A stretch of DNA of 6,216 bases, taken from NCBI GenBank assembly GCA_002493755.1, contig DKZT01000035.1, forward strand, positions 6,575-12,790. The letters are read 5' to 3'. Of the stretch, positions 1-5,742 are shown piece by piece. Both the position numbers and the translations under genes were made by a program. Within the stretch, counting starts at the first letter, position 1, and each line of letters opens with the position of its first letter. The notes under the pieces were generated by a model that saw only the letters and a list, made by a program, of their open reading frames with translations, was not told the DNA's origin and made no database searches. This DNA comes from Ruminococcaceae bacterium UBA7067. Lineage in GTDB: Bacteria > Bacillota > Clostridia > Oscillospirales > Acutalibacteraceae.

Positions 1-49
1 ATAATTATGTGTTTATTCTACAAATTAATTATAAGAATGTTGTGCTAGG

Positions 50-78
50 TTGACAATAATCGACATTATTACTATAAT
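50..78 (+). promoter_or_regulatory. Consensus sigma-A promoter of the dockerin protein gene
   Basis: A -35 box TTGACA (50-55) and a -10 box TATAAT (73-78) are both exact matches to the housekeeping sigma consensus and are separated by the optimal 17 bases. Transcription would begin near 85, giving a leader of only about 24 bases before the ATG at 109. The spacer region contains the inverted repeat AATAATCGACATTATT (55-70), which could be an operator or a by-product of AT richness. The boxes are seen directly; promoter activity is inferred. Confidence 0.85.
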
Positions 79-93
79 TATTATCAATACTAT

Positions 94-101
94 GGTGGAG
101 G
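94..101 (+). promoter_or_regulatory. Ribosome binding site of the dockerin protein gene
   Basis: GGTGGAGG ends 7 bases before the ATG at 109. This is a strong Shine-Dalgarno sequence at ideal spacing and it fixes that start codon, which is also the one that opens a clean signal peptide. Confidence 0.85.
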
Positions 102-108
102 AAAATAT

Positions 109-2727
109 ATGAAAAAATATTTTAAAAGCTGTTCAGCTGCGGCAGTATCCGTATTGATGGCGGCGAGTGTGATTTTTTCCGCTCCTATTGCGGCAAATGC
201 ACTTGACAGCGCAGTGAAAACATGTCAAACAGCAGCTTCAACTGTTCAGACAGTAATTGATGTTACAAAAGAGGATATAGACGCATACGGTGCTGTCGGA
301 GCTATTCAAGCGGCACTTTATGAGGCGAGAGATAATGCGTCTGAGAACAATGTGTATAAGATTTGTGTTGCGAAGGGCAGCTATGTTATAGACAGAAGTC
401 TGCGGATTTTCAGTAACACCTATCTGTCGCTTACAGATGTAACACTTATCCGTGACAGCAACAGTCATACAAATGTTATCAGAACAGGAGAAGTTGATGC
501 GGCGAATACAGGTGCAGTTGGTTATGATGCTTATACTAACATAACAATAGACGGCGGAACTATCAACGGCGGCGGAACATATAACACGATTCTGAAATTT
601 GCTCACGCAAGGAATTTATCACTTATAAATACTAAGCTCTCTAATGTAAAGGACGGACATATAATGGAGGTCGCAGGCATTGACGGCTTCACAGTTAAGA
701 ATTGCAGCTTTTCAGATCAGATTCTCACTCCGGCAACCTCAATAGGCTATGAGGCGATTCAGCTTGATACTCTTGTTCAGGCGCATTTTGTCACTTACAG
801 GTCTGAGGATATTCCGATGAAAAATGTTCTGATTGAGGGGTGCAGCTTCACAAATTGCCCGAGAGGTGTCGGCAGTCACACAGCTATTCTCAACAGACCG
901 TTTGACGGAATAAAAATAAAAAACTGCAGCTTCACTGATATGACAAGCGTTGCAATTCAGGGACTGAACTGGATTAATTGTGAGATATCCGATAACAAAA
1001 TCAGCAATTCGCCACGAGGAATTGCCGTGTATTCCGTTATGGGAAAGGGCAGCGGAACCTATAAGTCAAGCTTTTTGGCGCAGGAGGGAAATACAACTGC
1101 TCACGTATCGGACAGTAAAGAAACGATTGATAATCATAACATTCTGATTGCAAATAATGAATTGAAAAAATGCGGATATATTAAGGACGAGTTTGCATCG
1201 TATGAATCGGGAGGAATATTTGCGGTAGGATATGACCTGTCACAGCCTTATGCTCAGGATTCAAGCGATAACAGCGGCGGATTGCCTGAGGGCGACTATT
1301 ATATAAGCGGTGTAACCGTCAGAGATAATTCAATAGATGTAAAGGGTCACGGCGTTCGTTTTACGGACACAAGATCGTCTTCAATCGAGTCAAACACAAT
1401 AGAGTGCTCGGAAAACACTCTTAACAAGGCGAATTACCACGGCATTCAGCTTCTTGGAGCAAAAGCAGACGTAATAAGCGGCAACAGTATCAAGAATTCA
1501 AGCGTAAACGGAATATATATTTACAAAAACAGCTTTGCATCGGAAATAAGCAACAATACTGTATTAAATTCTAATAACTACGGAATAAGCGTAGATAATG
1601 CCGTTGCGGAAAAGATATACAAGAACACGGTTGATACAACTGCCTCAAACGGTATTCATACATCTAACGGCGGCAGTATCGGCGAGATAAACGGTAACAC
1701 AGTTAAGAATGCAGGAAATCACGGAATTGCAGTTACGGGCGGCTCTGCCGGCTGCAAGGCAGGAAATATAATAAACAATACCGTAGATAAAGCTGTAACA
1801 AACGGTATTCATATTTCGTCCGGAAGCACCGCAGGAGATATTACAGATAATATTGTTACTAACTCGGGAAATCACGGCATAAGAGTAACAGGACAGTCAA
1901 GCGCAGGAAGTATTTCTTCAAACACAATTTACGGAAGTAAATACAAGAGCGTGAATGTCGGCAGTGACAGCAAAGCAACCGTAGGTACAAACTATGACGC
2001 TCTCTCGGTGCAGTCAATAACTCTCAGCCATTCGTCAATGACTTTAGGTGTGGGCGAGAGCTACACGATAAATAAGACGGTTAAGCCTGAAAGCCTAAGC
2101 TCAACTGTCGTTTGGAGCAGCAGCAACACAGGTGTTGCAGTTGTTTCTCAGGACGGAAAAATAACAGCAAAAGCGACCGGTACGACTATAATATCTGCAA
2201 AGAGCGAGAACGGCAAGAGCGCTTCCTGCAAAATTACCGTAAAGAAAGCGCCGACATCGATTACCCTCAATGCCGCTGAATTAACGCTTGAAATAGGCGA
2301 AAGCTTTGACCTCAACAGCTCTCTGCCGAGCGGAGAGGCTTCTTATGCAATCTATTATTCAAGCGACAATCCGAGCGTTGCAAGCGTTAAAAAGGCAGGC
2401 GGCATAGTTACAGCCGTAGCTCCCGGTACGGCAACCGTCACGGCGACAACCTACAACGGAAAGACCGTGACCTGTAAGGTGAATGTAAAAGCACCGAAAC
2501 CGGAGCTTGTTTTCGGCGATGTGAACTTTGACGGTAAAGTGAACCTTAAGGACGCTATTGAAATTCAGAAATGTTCGTTGTCGCTTTTAAACTTTGACGA
2601 AAATCAAACCACCTGCGGTGATGTTGACAAAAACGGCAAAATAAAGCTTCTCGACAGCATCTATATTCAGAAATACTCTCTTGATATCGTAACAGATGTA
2701 CAAGGGATAGGCGGTAAGATTCTTTGA
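109..2727 (+). CDS. Secreted dockerin protein with beta-helix and two BIG2 domains
   Basis: This is an exported modular protein, probably a polysaccharide-active or polysaccharide-binding component of a cellulosome-like complex. Residues 1-31 form a signal peptide (basic MKKYFK start, hydrophobic core, cleavage after ANA). Residues about 50-145 resemble the N-terminal cap of pectate-lyase-3-type beta-helices (DAYGAVGAIQAAL, then an AKGSYVI strand). Residues about 145-612 are parallel beta-helix coils with recurring N-x-I/F and NGI/HGI turns. Two BIG2 Ig-like domains follow (about 634-713 and 717-796, each with a WSSSNTGVAVV/YSSDNPSVASV-like core and a GT...A strand). A type I dockerin ends the protein (803-860): two F-hand repeats with calcium residues D804, N806, D808, D815 and D838, D840, N842, D849. 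I do not see the GH28 polygalacturonase motif set, so pectin or other glycan cleavage is only a guess; a non-catalytic adhesin is possible. It has its own promoter. Confidence 0.92.
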   Translation: MKKYFKSCSAAAVSVLMAASVIFSAPIAANALDSAVKTCQTAASTVQTVIDVTKEDIDAYGAVGAIQAALYEARDNASENNVYKICVAKGSYVIDRSLRIFSNTYLSLTDVTLIRDSNSHTNVIRTGEVDAANTGAVGYDAYTNITIDGGTINGGGTYNTILKFAHARNLSLINTKLSNVKDGHIMEVAGIDGFTVKNCSFSDQILTPATSIGYEAIQLDTLVQAHFVTYRSEDIPMKNVLIEGCSFTNCPRGVGSHTAILNRPFDGIKIKNCSFTDMTSVAIQGLNWINCEISDNKISNSPRGIAVYSVMGKGSGTYKSSFLAQEGNTTAHVSDSKETIDNHNILIANNELKKCGYIKDEFASYESGGIFAVGYDLSQPYAQDSSDNSGGLPEGDYYISGVTVRDNSIDVKGHGVRFTDTRSSSIESNTIECSENTLNKANYHGIQLLGAKADVISGNSIKNSSVNGIYIYKNSFASEISNNTVLNSNNYGISVDNAVAEKIYKNTVDTTASNGIHTSNGGSIGEINGNTVKNAGNHGIAVTGGSAGCKAGNIINNTVDKAVTNGIHISSGSTAGDITDNIVTNSGNHGIRVTGQSSAGSISSNTIYGSKYKSVNVGSDSKATVGTNYDALSVQSITLSHSSMTLGVGESYTINKTVKPESLSSTVVWSSSNTGVAVVSQDGKITAKATGTTIISAKSENGKSASCKITVKKAPTSITLNAAELTLEIGESFDLNSSLPSGEASYAIYYSSDNPSVASVKKAGGIVTAVAPGTATVTATTYNGKTVTCKVNVKAPKPELVFGDVNFDGKVNLKDAIEIQKCSLSLLNFDENQTTCGDVDKNGKIKLLDSIYIQKYSLDIVTDVQGIGGKIL
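1624..1929 (+). repeat. Tandem 51-residue repeat inside the beta-helix
   Basis: Two adjacent 153-base units (1624-1776 and 1777-1929) encode residues 506-556 and 557-607. Shared landmarks keep exact 51-residue register: NTVD at 506 and 557, NGIH at 514 and 565, GNHGI at 536 and 587, and VTG at 542 and 593. Each unit spans two coils of the helix. The DNA has diverged more than the protein, so this is an old duplication rather than a recent slippage product. Confidence 0.8.
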
Positions 2728-2792
2728 ATTGAGTATCAAAGCCTGCACTGACAGCAACTTACTAACATAAGAGTAAGGCTGATAGCATAGAA

Positions 2793-2820
2793 TTTACCAC
2801 TAAATTATGGCGGTGGTAAA
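2793..2820 (+). promoter_or_regulatory. Hairpin enclosing the cwlD-like ribosome binding site
   Basis: TTTACCAC (2793-2800) is the exact reverse complement of GTGGTAAA (2813-2820), with a 12-base loop and one further possible T-G pair. The 3' arm contains most of the only ribosome binding candidate, GGTGG (2812-2816), and ends directly against the ATG at 2821. If it forms in the mRNA it would mask the initiation region. The pairing is seen in the sequence; a regulatory effect is inferred. Confidence 0.5.
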
Positions 2821-3549
2821 ATGGTTATAAGCTTTAAAAAACTGCTATGCTTCTTTCTTCTGACTGTATGCGCAGTAGCTTTTGTTATCTCAATATTTTC
2901 GGCATACGGCAGCTTATCCGCAAAGGCTAACGCACAAGGAAAAGACAGCGTTACAGTAATCATAGACCCCGGTCACGGTGGTGAGGACGGCGGAGCCGTT
3001 GCACCTGACGGAACGGTTGAAAAGGATATTAACTTATCCATAGCCCTGAAGCTTAAGGAATTATTTGATAAAAACGGCGTTAAGGCTGTGATGACAAGAG
3101 ATGAGGATATTTCAATTTGTGACGACGGCTTGGACACGCTGAAGCTGAGAAAAAAATCGGATATGAAAAACCGTCTGACTATGTTTGACAGCTCGCCGAA
3201 TAACATAGCAATAAGCATTCATCAAAATAAATTTCCACAGAGTAAATACAGCGGAGCACAGATTTTTTATTCTGAAAATAATCCGCTGAGCAGTAAGCTT
3301 GCACAGTGCATAAGAAAATCGGTAGTTGGGAAGCTTCAGCCGGAAAATAACAGGGAGTGTAAGCCTGCCGATAAAAATATATATCTGCTATACAACTGTA
3401 AAAAACCTGCCGTAATTGTTGAGTGTGGATTTTTGTCAAACAGCGACGAGCTTGCTCTGTTAAAAAATGATGAATATCAGAATAAGCTTGCAGCAACAAT
3501 TTACGACGGATTTGTTGACTACCGTGATAATCAAAGCAAAAAGGAGTGA
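2821..3549 (+). CDS. cwlD: N-acetylmuramoyl-L-alanine amidase, CwlD-like
   Basis: This zinc amidase (Amidase_3 fold) would cut the bond between N-acetylmuramic acid and L-alanine in peptidoglycan. CwlD itself trims spore cortex peptidoglycan so that muramic-delta-lactam can form. Residues about 8-29 are a single hydrophobic segment, an uncleaved anchor or signal peptide, which places the catalytic domain outside the membrane. The domain runs from VTVIIDPGHGG (44-54) to about 234. Visible key residues are zinc ligands H52, E67 (VEKDINL) and H134 (SIHQN), and the catalytic glutamate E201 in VECGFLSN. The length of 242 residues and the SGAQ and GFLSN motifs match CwlD closely. A general cell-wall amidase is the alternative, since sporulation genes are not visible here. 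The start ATG has a weak GGTGG site 4 bases upstream, partly inside a hairpin. It may be read through from the dockerin gene, as no clear terminator or promoter lies between. Its stop overlaps the next gene's ribosome binding site. Confidence 0.88.
   Translation: MVISFKKLLCFFLLTVCAVAFVISIFSAYGSLSAKANAQGKDSVTVIIDPGHGGEDGGAVAPDGTVEKDINLSIALKLKELFDKNGVKAVMTRDEDISICDDGLDTLKLRKKSDMKNRLTMFDSSPNNIAISIHQNKFPQSKYSGAQIFYSENNPLSSKLAQCIRKSVVGKLQPENNRECKPADKNIYLLYNCKKPAVIVECGFLSNSDELALLKNDEYQNKLAATIYDGFVDYRDNQSKKE
3541..3546 (+). promoter_or_regulatory. Ribosome binding site deciding the start of the 57-residue gene
   Basis: AAGGAG lies in the last codons of the amidase gene and is followed, 10 bases on, by ATG at 3557. 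The reading frame is open further upstream to 3467, inside the amidase gene, but only the 3557 start has a Shine-Dalgarno sequence and avoids a long overlap. Confidence 0.75.
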
Positions 3550-3556
3550 ATATAAT

Positions 3557-3730
3557 ATGGGACCGTATTATTATAAAGTGACAAGAATTGACGGCGATTA
3601 TGCGTACCTTGTCAGAACAGATATTTCCGACAACGAGGAAATGCTTGTAGCAAGAGCGTTGCTTCCGCAGGATATTGAGGAAAACACAGAGCTTAAATGG
3701 GAGAATCTTGTTTATTCAATAGTTGAATAA
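3557..3730 (+). CDS. Small 57-residue protein, DUF3006-like
   Basis: This is a short acidic, probably cytoplasmic protein with no signal peptide, membrane segment or cysteine. The N-terminal half reads KVTRIDGDYAYLV and the middle ARALLPQDI. This order (basic-hydrophobic strand, GDYA turn, short acidic stretch, then a conserved LLP) resembles the small beta proteins of family DUF3006, whose function is unknown; the resemblance is from memory of the family pattern and is tentative. The gene begins 7 bases after the amidase stop, so the two are almost certainly cotranscribed and probably translationally coupled. It is the last rightward gene before a convergent junction. Confidence 0.8.
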   Translation: MGPYYYKVTRIDGDYAYLVRTDISDNEEMLVARALLPQDIEENTELKWENLVYSIVE

Positions 3731-3736
3731 TATTAA

Positions 3737-3780
3737 GCTGAAACTCCACGGTAAGTTGAGCTTTGCCGTGGTGTTTCAGT
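3737..3780 (+). terminator. Long hairpin at the 3' end of the cwlD-like transcript
   Basis: CTGAAAC-T-CCACGG (3738-3751) pairs with CCGTGG-T-GTTTCAG (3766-3779). There is one T-T mismatch, and wobble and A-T pairs extend the stem inward to a TTGAGC loop (3756-3761). It sits 7 bases after the stop of the 57-residue gene, where a terminator is expected. No T-run follows on the + strand, so it is not a typical intrinsic terminator. It may stabilise the 3' end, act with a termination factor, or work weakly on leftward transcripts, where an AT-rich tail follows. Confidence 0.5.
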
Positions 3781-3817
3781 CACATATTGAAGTAATGCTT
3801 CGTTTTATCAGAAATGC

Positions 3818-3847
3818 AAAACCTCCCGTCACAAACGTAACGGGAGG
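3818..3847 (-). terminator. Intrinsic terminator of hpt
   Basis: An exact 8-base GC-rich inverted repeat, CCTCCCGT (3822-3829) and ACGGGAGG (3840-3847), has a 10-base loop. Read leftward, the direction of hpt, the stem is followed by TTTT and then an AT-rich stretch. It begins 66 bases past the hpt stop codon. On the + strand no T-run follows immediately, so the direction is clear. Confidence 0.7.
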
Positions 3848-3912
3848 AAAAATTTAACTTGACAGACTTATATAAACGCCGGCAGTGCCGCTGAATGGTT
3901 TTATCCTGTTTT

Positions 3913-4473
3913 TTATTTAGCGTTTTCATTATATTCCGCTATGTAGGGCAGATTACGATAATATTCTCCGCAATCAAGTCCATAGCCGATTACAAAGTAA
4001 TCCGGAATTGTGAACAATGAAATATCTGCTTTTAAGTCAACGGTTCTCCTTGACGGCTTATCCAGCAGAGTTACAAGCTTTAAAGACAGAGGATTGCGTG
4101 ATTTAAGCAGGTCAACAACATTGCTCAATGTTCTTCCTGTGTCAATAATATCCTCAACGATGATAACGTGGTATTTGCTGATGTCCTGCTCAAGATCCAT
4201 TGTAATCTTGACAACACCGGTAGATACCGTACCGGCATAATAGCTTTTTGCACACATAAAGCCGATTTCGCAGGGAACTGTTATGGCGCGGCACAAATCA
4301 GCCAAAAACACAAATGAACCCTTTAAAATGCTGACAAGCAAAAAAGGTCGTCCGTCGTATGAATCGCTTATTTCTTTACCTACCTTTTCAATCGCCGATT
4401 TTATCTGATCCTCTGTAATTATAATTCGCTTGATCTTGCTGTTAAACTCCTCAGTGGTTTTAGTACCCATCAT
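3913..4473 (-). CDS. hpt: Hypoxanthine phosphoribosyltransferase
   Basis: This cytoplasmic purine-salvage enzyme joins hypoxanthine (and usually guanine) to PRPP, giving IMP or GMP and pyrophosphate. At 186 residues it has the normal family length. Landmarks in order: SILKGSFVFLADL (48-60, the LKG pyrophosphate loop), SYYAG (77-81, flexible loop), the PRPP-binding motif VEDIIDTGRTL (106-116) with acidic pair E107-D108, DKPSRR (138-143) with the purine-contacting lysine K139, and the C-terminal GYGLDCGEYYRNLPYI (163-178). The last motif usually reads LDYAE or similar; here Cys-Gly replaces the Tyr-Ala. Two ATG codons are adjacent at the start; AAAGGAG (4482-4488) lies 8 bases from the first and favours it. 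The gene is a single unit with its own promoter and terminator. In many Firmicutes hpt sits near tilS and ftsH, which are absent here. Confidence 0.96.
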   Translation of the reverse strand: MMGTKTTEEFNSKIKRIIITEDQIKSAIEKVGKEISDSYDGRPFLLVSILKGSFVFLADLCRAITVPCEIGFMCAKSYYAGTVSTGVVKITMDLEQDISKYHVIIVEDIIDTGRTLSNVVDLLKSRNPLSLKLVTLLDKPSRRTVDLKADISLFTIPDYFVIGYGLDCGEYYRNLPYIAEYNENAK

Positions 4474-4527
4474 TTTCTAAGCTCCTTTATTTTTAAAGTA
4501 AAATCGCTGTAAAATCAATCTAAAAAT

Positions 4528-4555
4528 ATTATATCATGTTTTATCAAGTTATCAA
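4528..4555 (-). promoter_or_regulatory. Extended -10 promoter of hpt
   Basis: On the minus strand TTGATA (4550-4555) is followed after 16 bases by TATAAT (4528-4533), preceded by the extended -10 element TG at 4535-4536. A run of seven A on that strand (4557-4563) sits just upstream of the -35 box and could act as a weak UP element. The start would be near 4521, giving a leader of about 47 bases. Confidence 0.75.
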
Positions 4556-4563
4556 CTTTTTTT

Positions 4564-4660
4564 GCAGAATATTGTTGCAATTTATTTTAATGCCTGCTGC
4601 AACGGAATGACCTTATCAAAGCAGAATGGCAGACAGCTCGCAACGCTGATAAAAGACAAC
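4564..4660. other. Intergenic stretch with no recognised content
   Basis: Together with the flanking promoter and terminator, the gap between hpt and the MerR gene is 250 bases (4474-4723). Apart from the hpt promoter and ribosome binding site at one end and the regulator's terminator at the other, I see no gene, repeat or RNA signature in it. The rightward open frame that runs through it has no ribosome binding site and continues antisense into the regulator. Confidence 0.6.
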
Positions 4661-4702
4661 AAGGAAAATAGGAAAAGCCGGAGCAAAAAGCTGCTCCGGC
4701 TT
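4661..4702 (-). terminator. Intrinsic terminator of the MerR-family gene
   Basis: A perfect 10-base inverted repeat, AAGCCGGAGC (4675-4684) and GCTCCGGCTT (4693-4702), has an 8-base loop. Read leftward the stem runs into CTTTTCCTATTTTCC, a pyrimidine and T-rich tail typical of intrinsic termination. It lies 21 bases beyond the stop codon of the regulator. Confidence 0.85.
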
Positions 4703-4723
4703 ATAACATTTGGAAAAACACAT

Positions 4724-5464
4724 TTATTTGCAATATGCTTTTATAGCGTCACTCATAAACTGCGCCGTTCCGTTACCGTGACGATCTATATTATCACGAA
4801 ATCGTTCATCGGCAACATAGATTTCACCAAGTCCTGCGAGAATTTCTTTGGTGCAGGTGTAGTAATTTTCGGTTATAAAACCCTGCCATCTTTTCACAAG
4901 TTCCTGCGCTTCTTTGCTGTCGGAAGTTAAGCCCCTTCTCTTGCAGTCTGCAAATTCTGCGATTATGCTGTCCATAGCGGAGTTTACCTGATTCCACTTG
5001 TCCGATGAATAGTCAGCGGTCTTTTCAGCACTCTCCTTATAAGCGGCAGTATCGCCCCACTTTTCCTTGGCTTCTTTCGCATATTGCTCGCGCTTTGCTT
5101 CAAATTCGCTGTTATCAAAAATATTCATATCTACAATTTCTCCTTTCATTGCGCTGTGAAGAGCCGAAATGAGCCGTTCCAGCCGCTCTTTTTTAAGCGT
5201 CAGCAAGTGTTTCTGCTCTTTCAGTGCGTTTTGCTTATCATAATCGGGAGAGGATAAAATCATCCGGATTTCTTTCAGAGGAAAATCAAGCTCACGGTAG
5301 AACAAAATCTCCTGCATTCGCGTCAGTGCATACTCGTCATAGAAGCGGTATCCGTTCTGTTCGTCAACAGAGGACGGCTTAAGCAGTCCGATTTCGTCGT
5401 AATAGTGCAGCGTGCGCACGCTCACTCCCGTCAGTTTAGCAAATTCTCTTATGTGTAGCTTCAT
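4724..5464 (-). CDS. MerR-family regulator with TipAS domain (TipA/Mta type)
   Basis: This is a DNA-bending transcription activator that senses small molecules, usually drugs, through its C-terminal domain. Residues 1-72 are the MerR winged helix-turn-helix: IREFAKLTGVSVRTLHYYDE, the GLLKP strand, then the GYRFYDEYAL wing. Residues about 78-108 form the dimerisation coiled coil. Residues about 120-245 match the TipAS antibiotic-recognition fold: KEKWGDTAAY (134-142), a Y-S-x-x-K-W stretch near 152-157, KRWQGFI (191-197), YYTC (201-204) and LGEIYVADERF (212-222). The 246-residue length is normal for TipA/Mta proteins. C204 lies at the place where, as I recall, TipAL carries its thiopeptide-binding cysteine; this needs alignment. 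GGGAGG (5472-5477) is 7 bases from the ATG. The gene's own promoter has a MerR-type operator, so autoregulation is likely. No exporter gene is adjacent, so any other target lies elsewhere. Confidence 0.93.
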   Translation of the reverse strand: MKLHIREFAKLTGVSVRTLHYYDEIGLLKPSSVDEQNGYRFYDEYALTRMQEILFYRELDFPLKEIRMILSSPDYDKQNALKEQKHLLTLKKERLERLISALHSAMKGEIVDMNIFDNSEFEAKREQYAKEAKEKWGDTAAYKESAEKTADYSSDKWNQVNSAMDSIIAEFADCKRRGLTSDSKEAQELVKRWQGFITENYYTCTKEILAGLGEIYVADERFRDNIDRHGNGTAQFMSDAIKAYCK

Positions 5465-5486
5465 TTGATCGCCTCCCTTGATTATG

Positions 5487-5517
5487 AGTATATACTATGA
5501 CGTAACGTTAGAGTCAA
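5487..5517 (-). promoter_or_regulatory. MerR-type promoter and operator of the TipA-like gene
   Basis: On the minus strand the -35 box TTGACT (5512-5517) and the -10 box TATACT (5487-5492) are separated by 19 bases instead of 17, the hallmark of promoters switched on by MerR proteins through DNA underwinding. The interval holds an imperfect dyad, CTATGACGTAACGTTAGAG on the + strand (5495-5513), with 7 of 9 positions symmetric around the ACGT core. The start would be near 5480, leaving a leader of about 16 bases. The regulator very probably binds here and controls itself. Confidence 0.85.
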
Positions 5518-5521
5518 CACC

Positions 5522-5537
5522 TTTTTTTATTTTTTTT
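5522..5537 (-). promoter_or_regulatory. A-tract upstream element of the MerR-family promoter
   Basis: On the minus strand this reads eight A, one T, seven A and ends 4 bases upstream of the -35 box. Its position and composition fit an UP element for the RNA polymerase alpha subunit, which would help a promoter with a non-optimal spacer. On the + strand the same run is T-rich, but no stem precedes it, so it is not a terminator. Confidence 0.5.
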
Positions 5538-5666
5538 CGTAGCGCCGGATTATCACCGACAAGATGCTGTTAGATTTTGACTCACATTAAGCATAAAGAG
5601 GTCGCTTGAATCTTCAAATTGTATGTATTACAGAATAAGTTTTTCTCCTTATATCGTGAAAACGGA

Positions 5667-5695
5667 TTGATATTGAATGGTTTTTTGACTATAAT
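5667..5695 (+). promoter_or_regulatory. Sigma-A promoter of the ArsC/Spx-like gene
   Basis: TTGATA (5667-5672) and TATAAT (5690-5695) are separated by exactly 17 bases. Transcription would start near 5702, giving a leader of about 55 bases before the GTG at 5757. The preceding stretch (5538-5660), between the two divergent promoters, shows no gene or repeat that I can recognise. Confidence 0.75.
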
Positions 5696-5742
5696 TAGTA
5701 TAAAATTAAAAAATAGCTTTTGGGCTTATAGAATAAAAGTTG

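Noticed and set aside
2752..2781. Possible terminator after the dockerin gene (CAGC-AA-CTTAC pairing with GTAAG-GCTG)
   Set aside because: The stem is short, AT-rich and bulged, and no T-run follows. Whether the dockerin and amidase genes are cotranscribed is left open.
3467..3556. N-terminal extension of the 57-residue protein into the amidase gene
   Set aside because: It would overlap the amidase by more than 80 bases with no Shine-Dalgarno sequence, while ATG at 3557 has AAGGAG upstream.
3859..3876. TTGACA followed by TATATAAA as a promoter
   Set aside because: The boxes are only about 5-6 bases apart, far from the required 16-19, and no rightward gene follows.
3871..3895. CGGCAGTGCCG palindrome near the hpt stop
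   Set aside because: The arms are 5 bases with a one-base centre, so it cannot fold as a hairpin, and it sits apart from any boxes. Probably chance.
4562..4930. Rightward open frame of 122 codons beginning with TTG
   Set aside because: It has no ribosome binding site, runs through the terminator hairpin at 4675-4702 and continues antisense into the TipA-like gene, whose protein matches a known family.
5577..5582. TTGACT in the intergenic region before the ArsC/Spx-like gene
   Set aside because: No -10-like hexamer is found 16-19 bases downstream, whereas the pair at 5667/5690 fits well.
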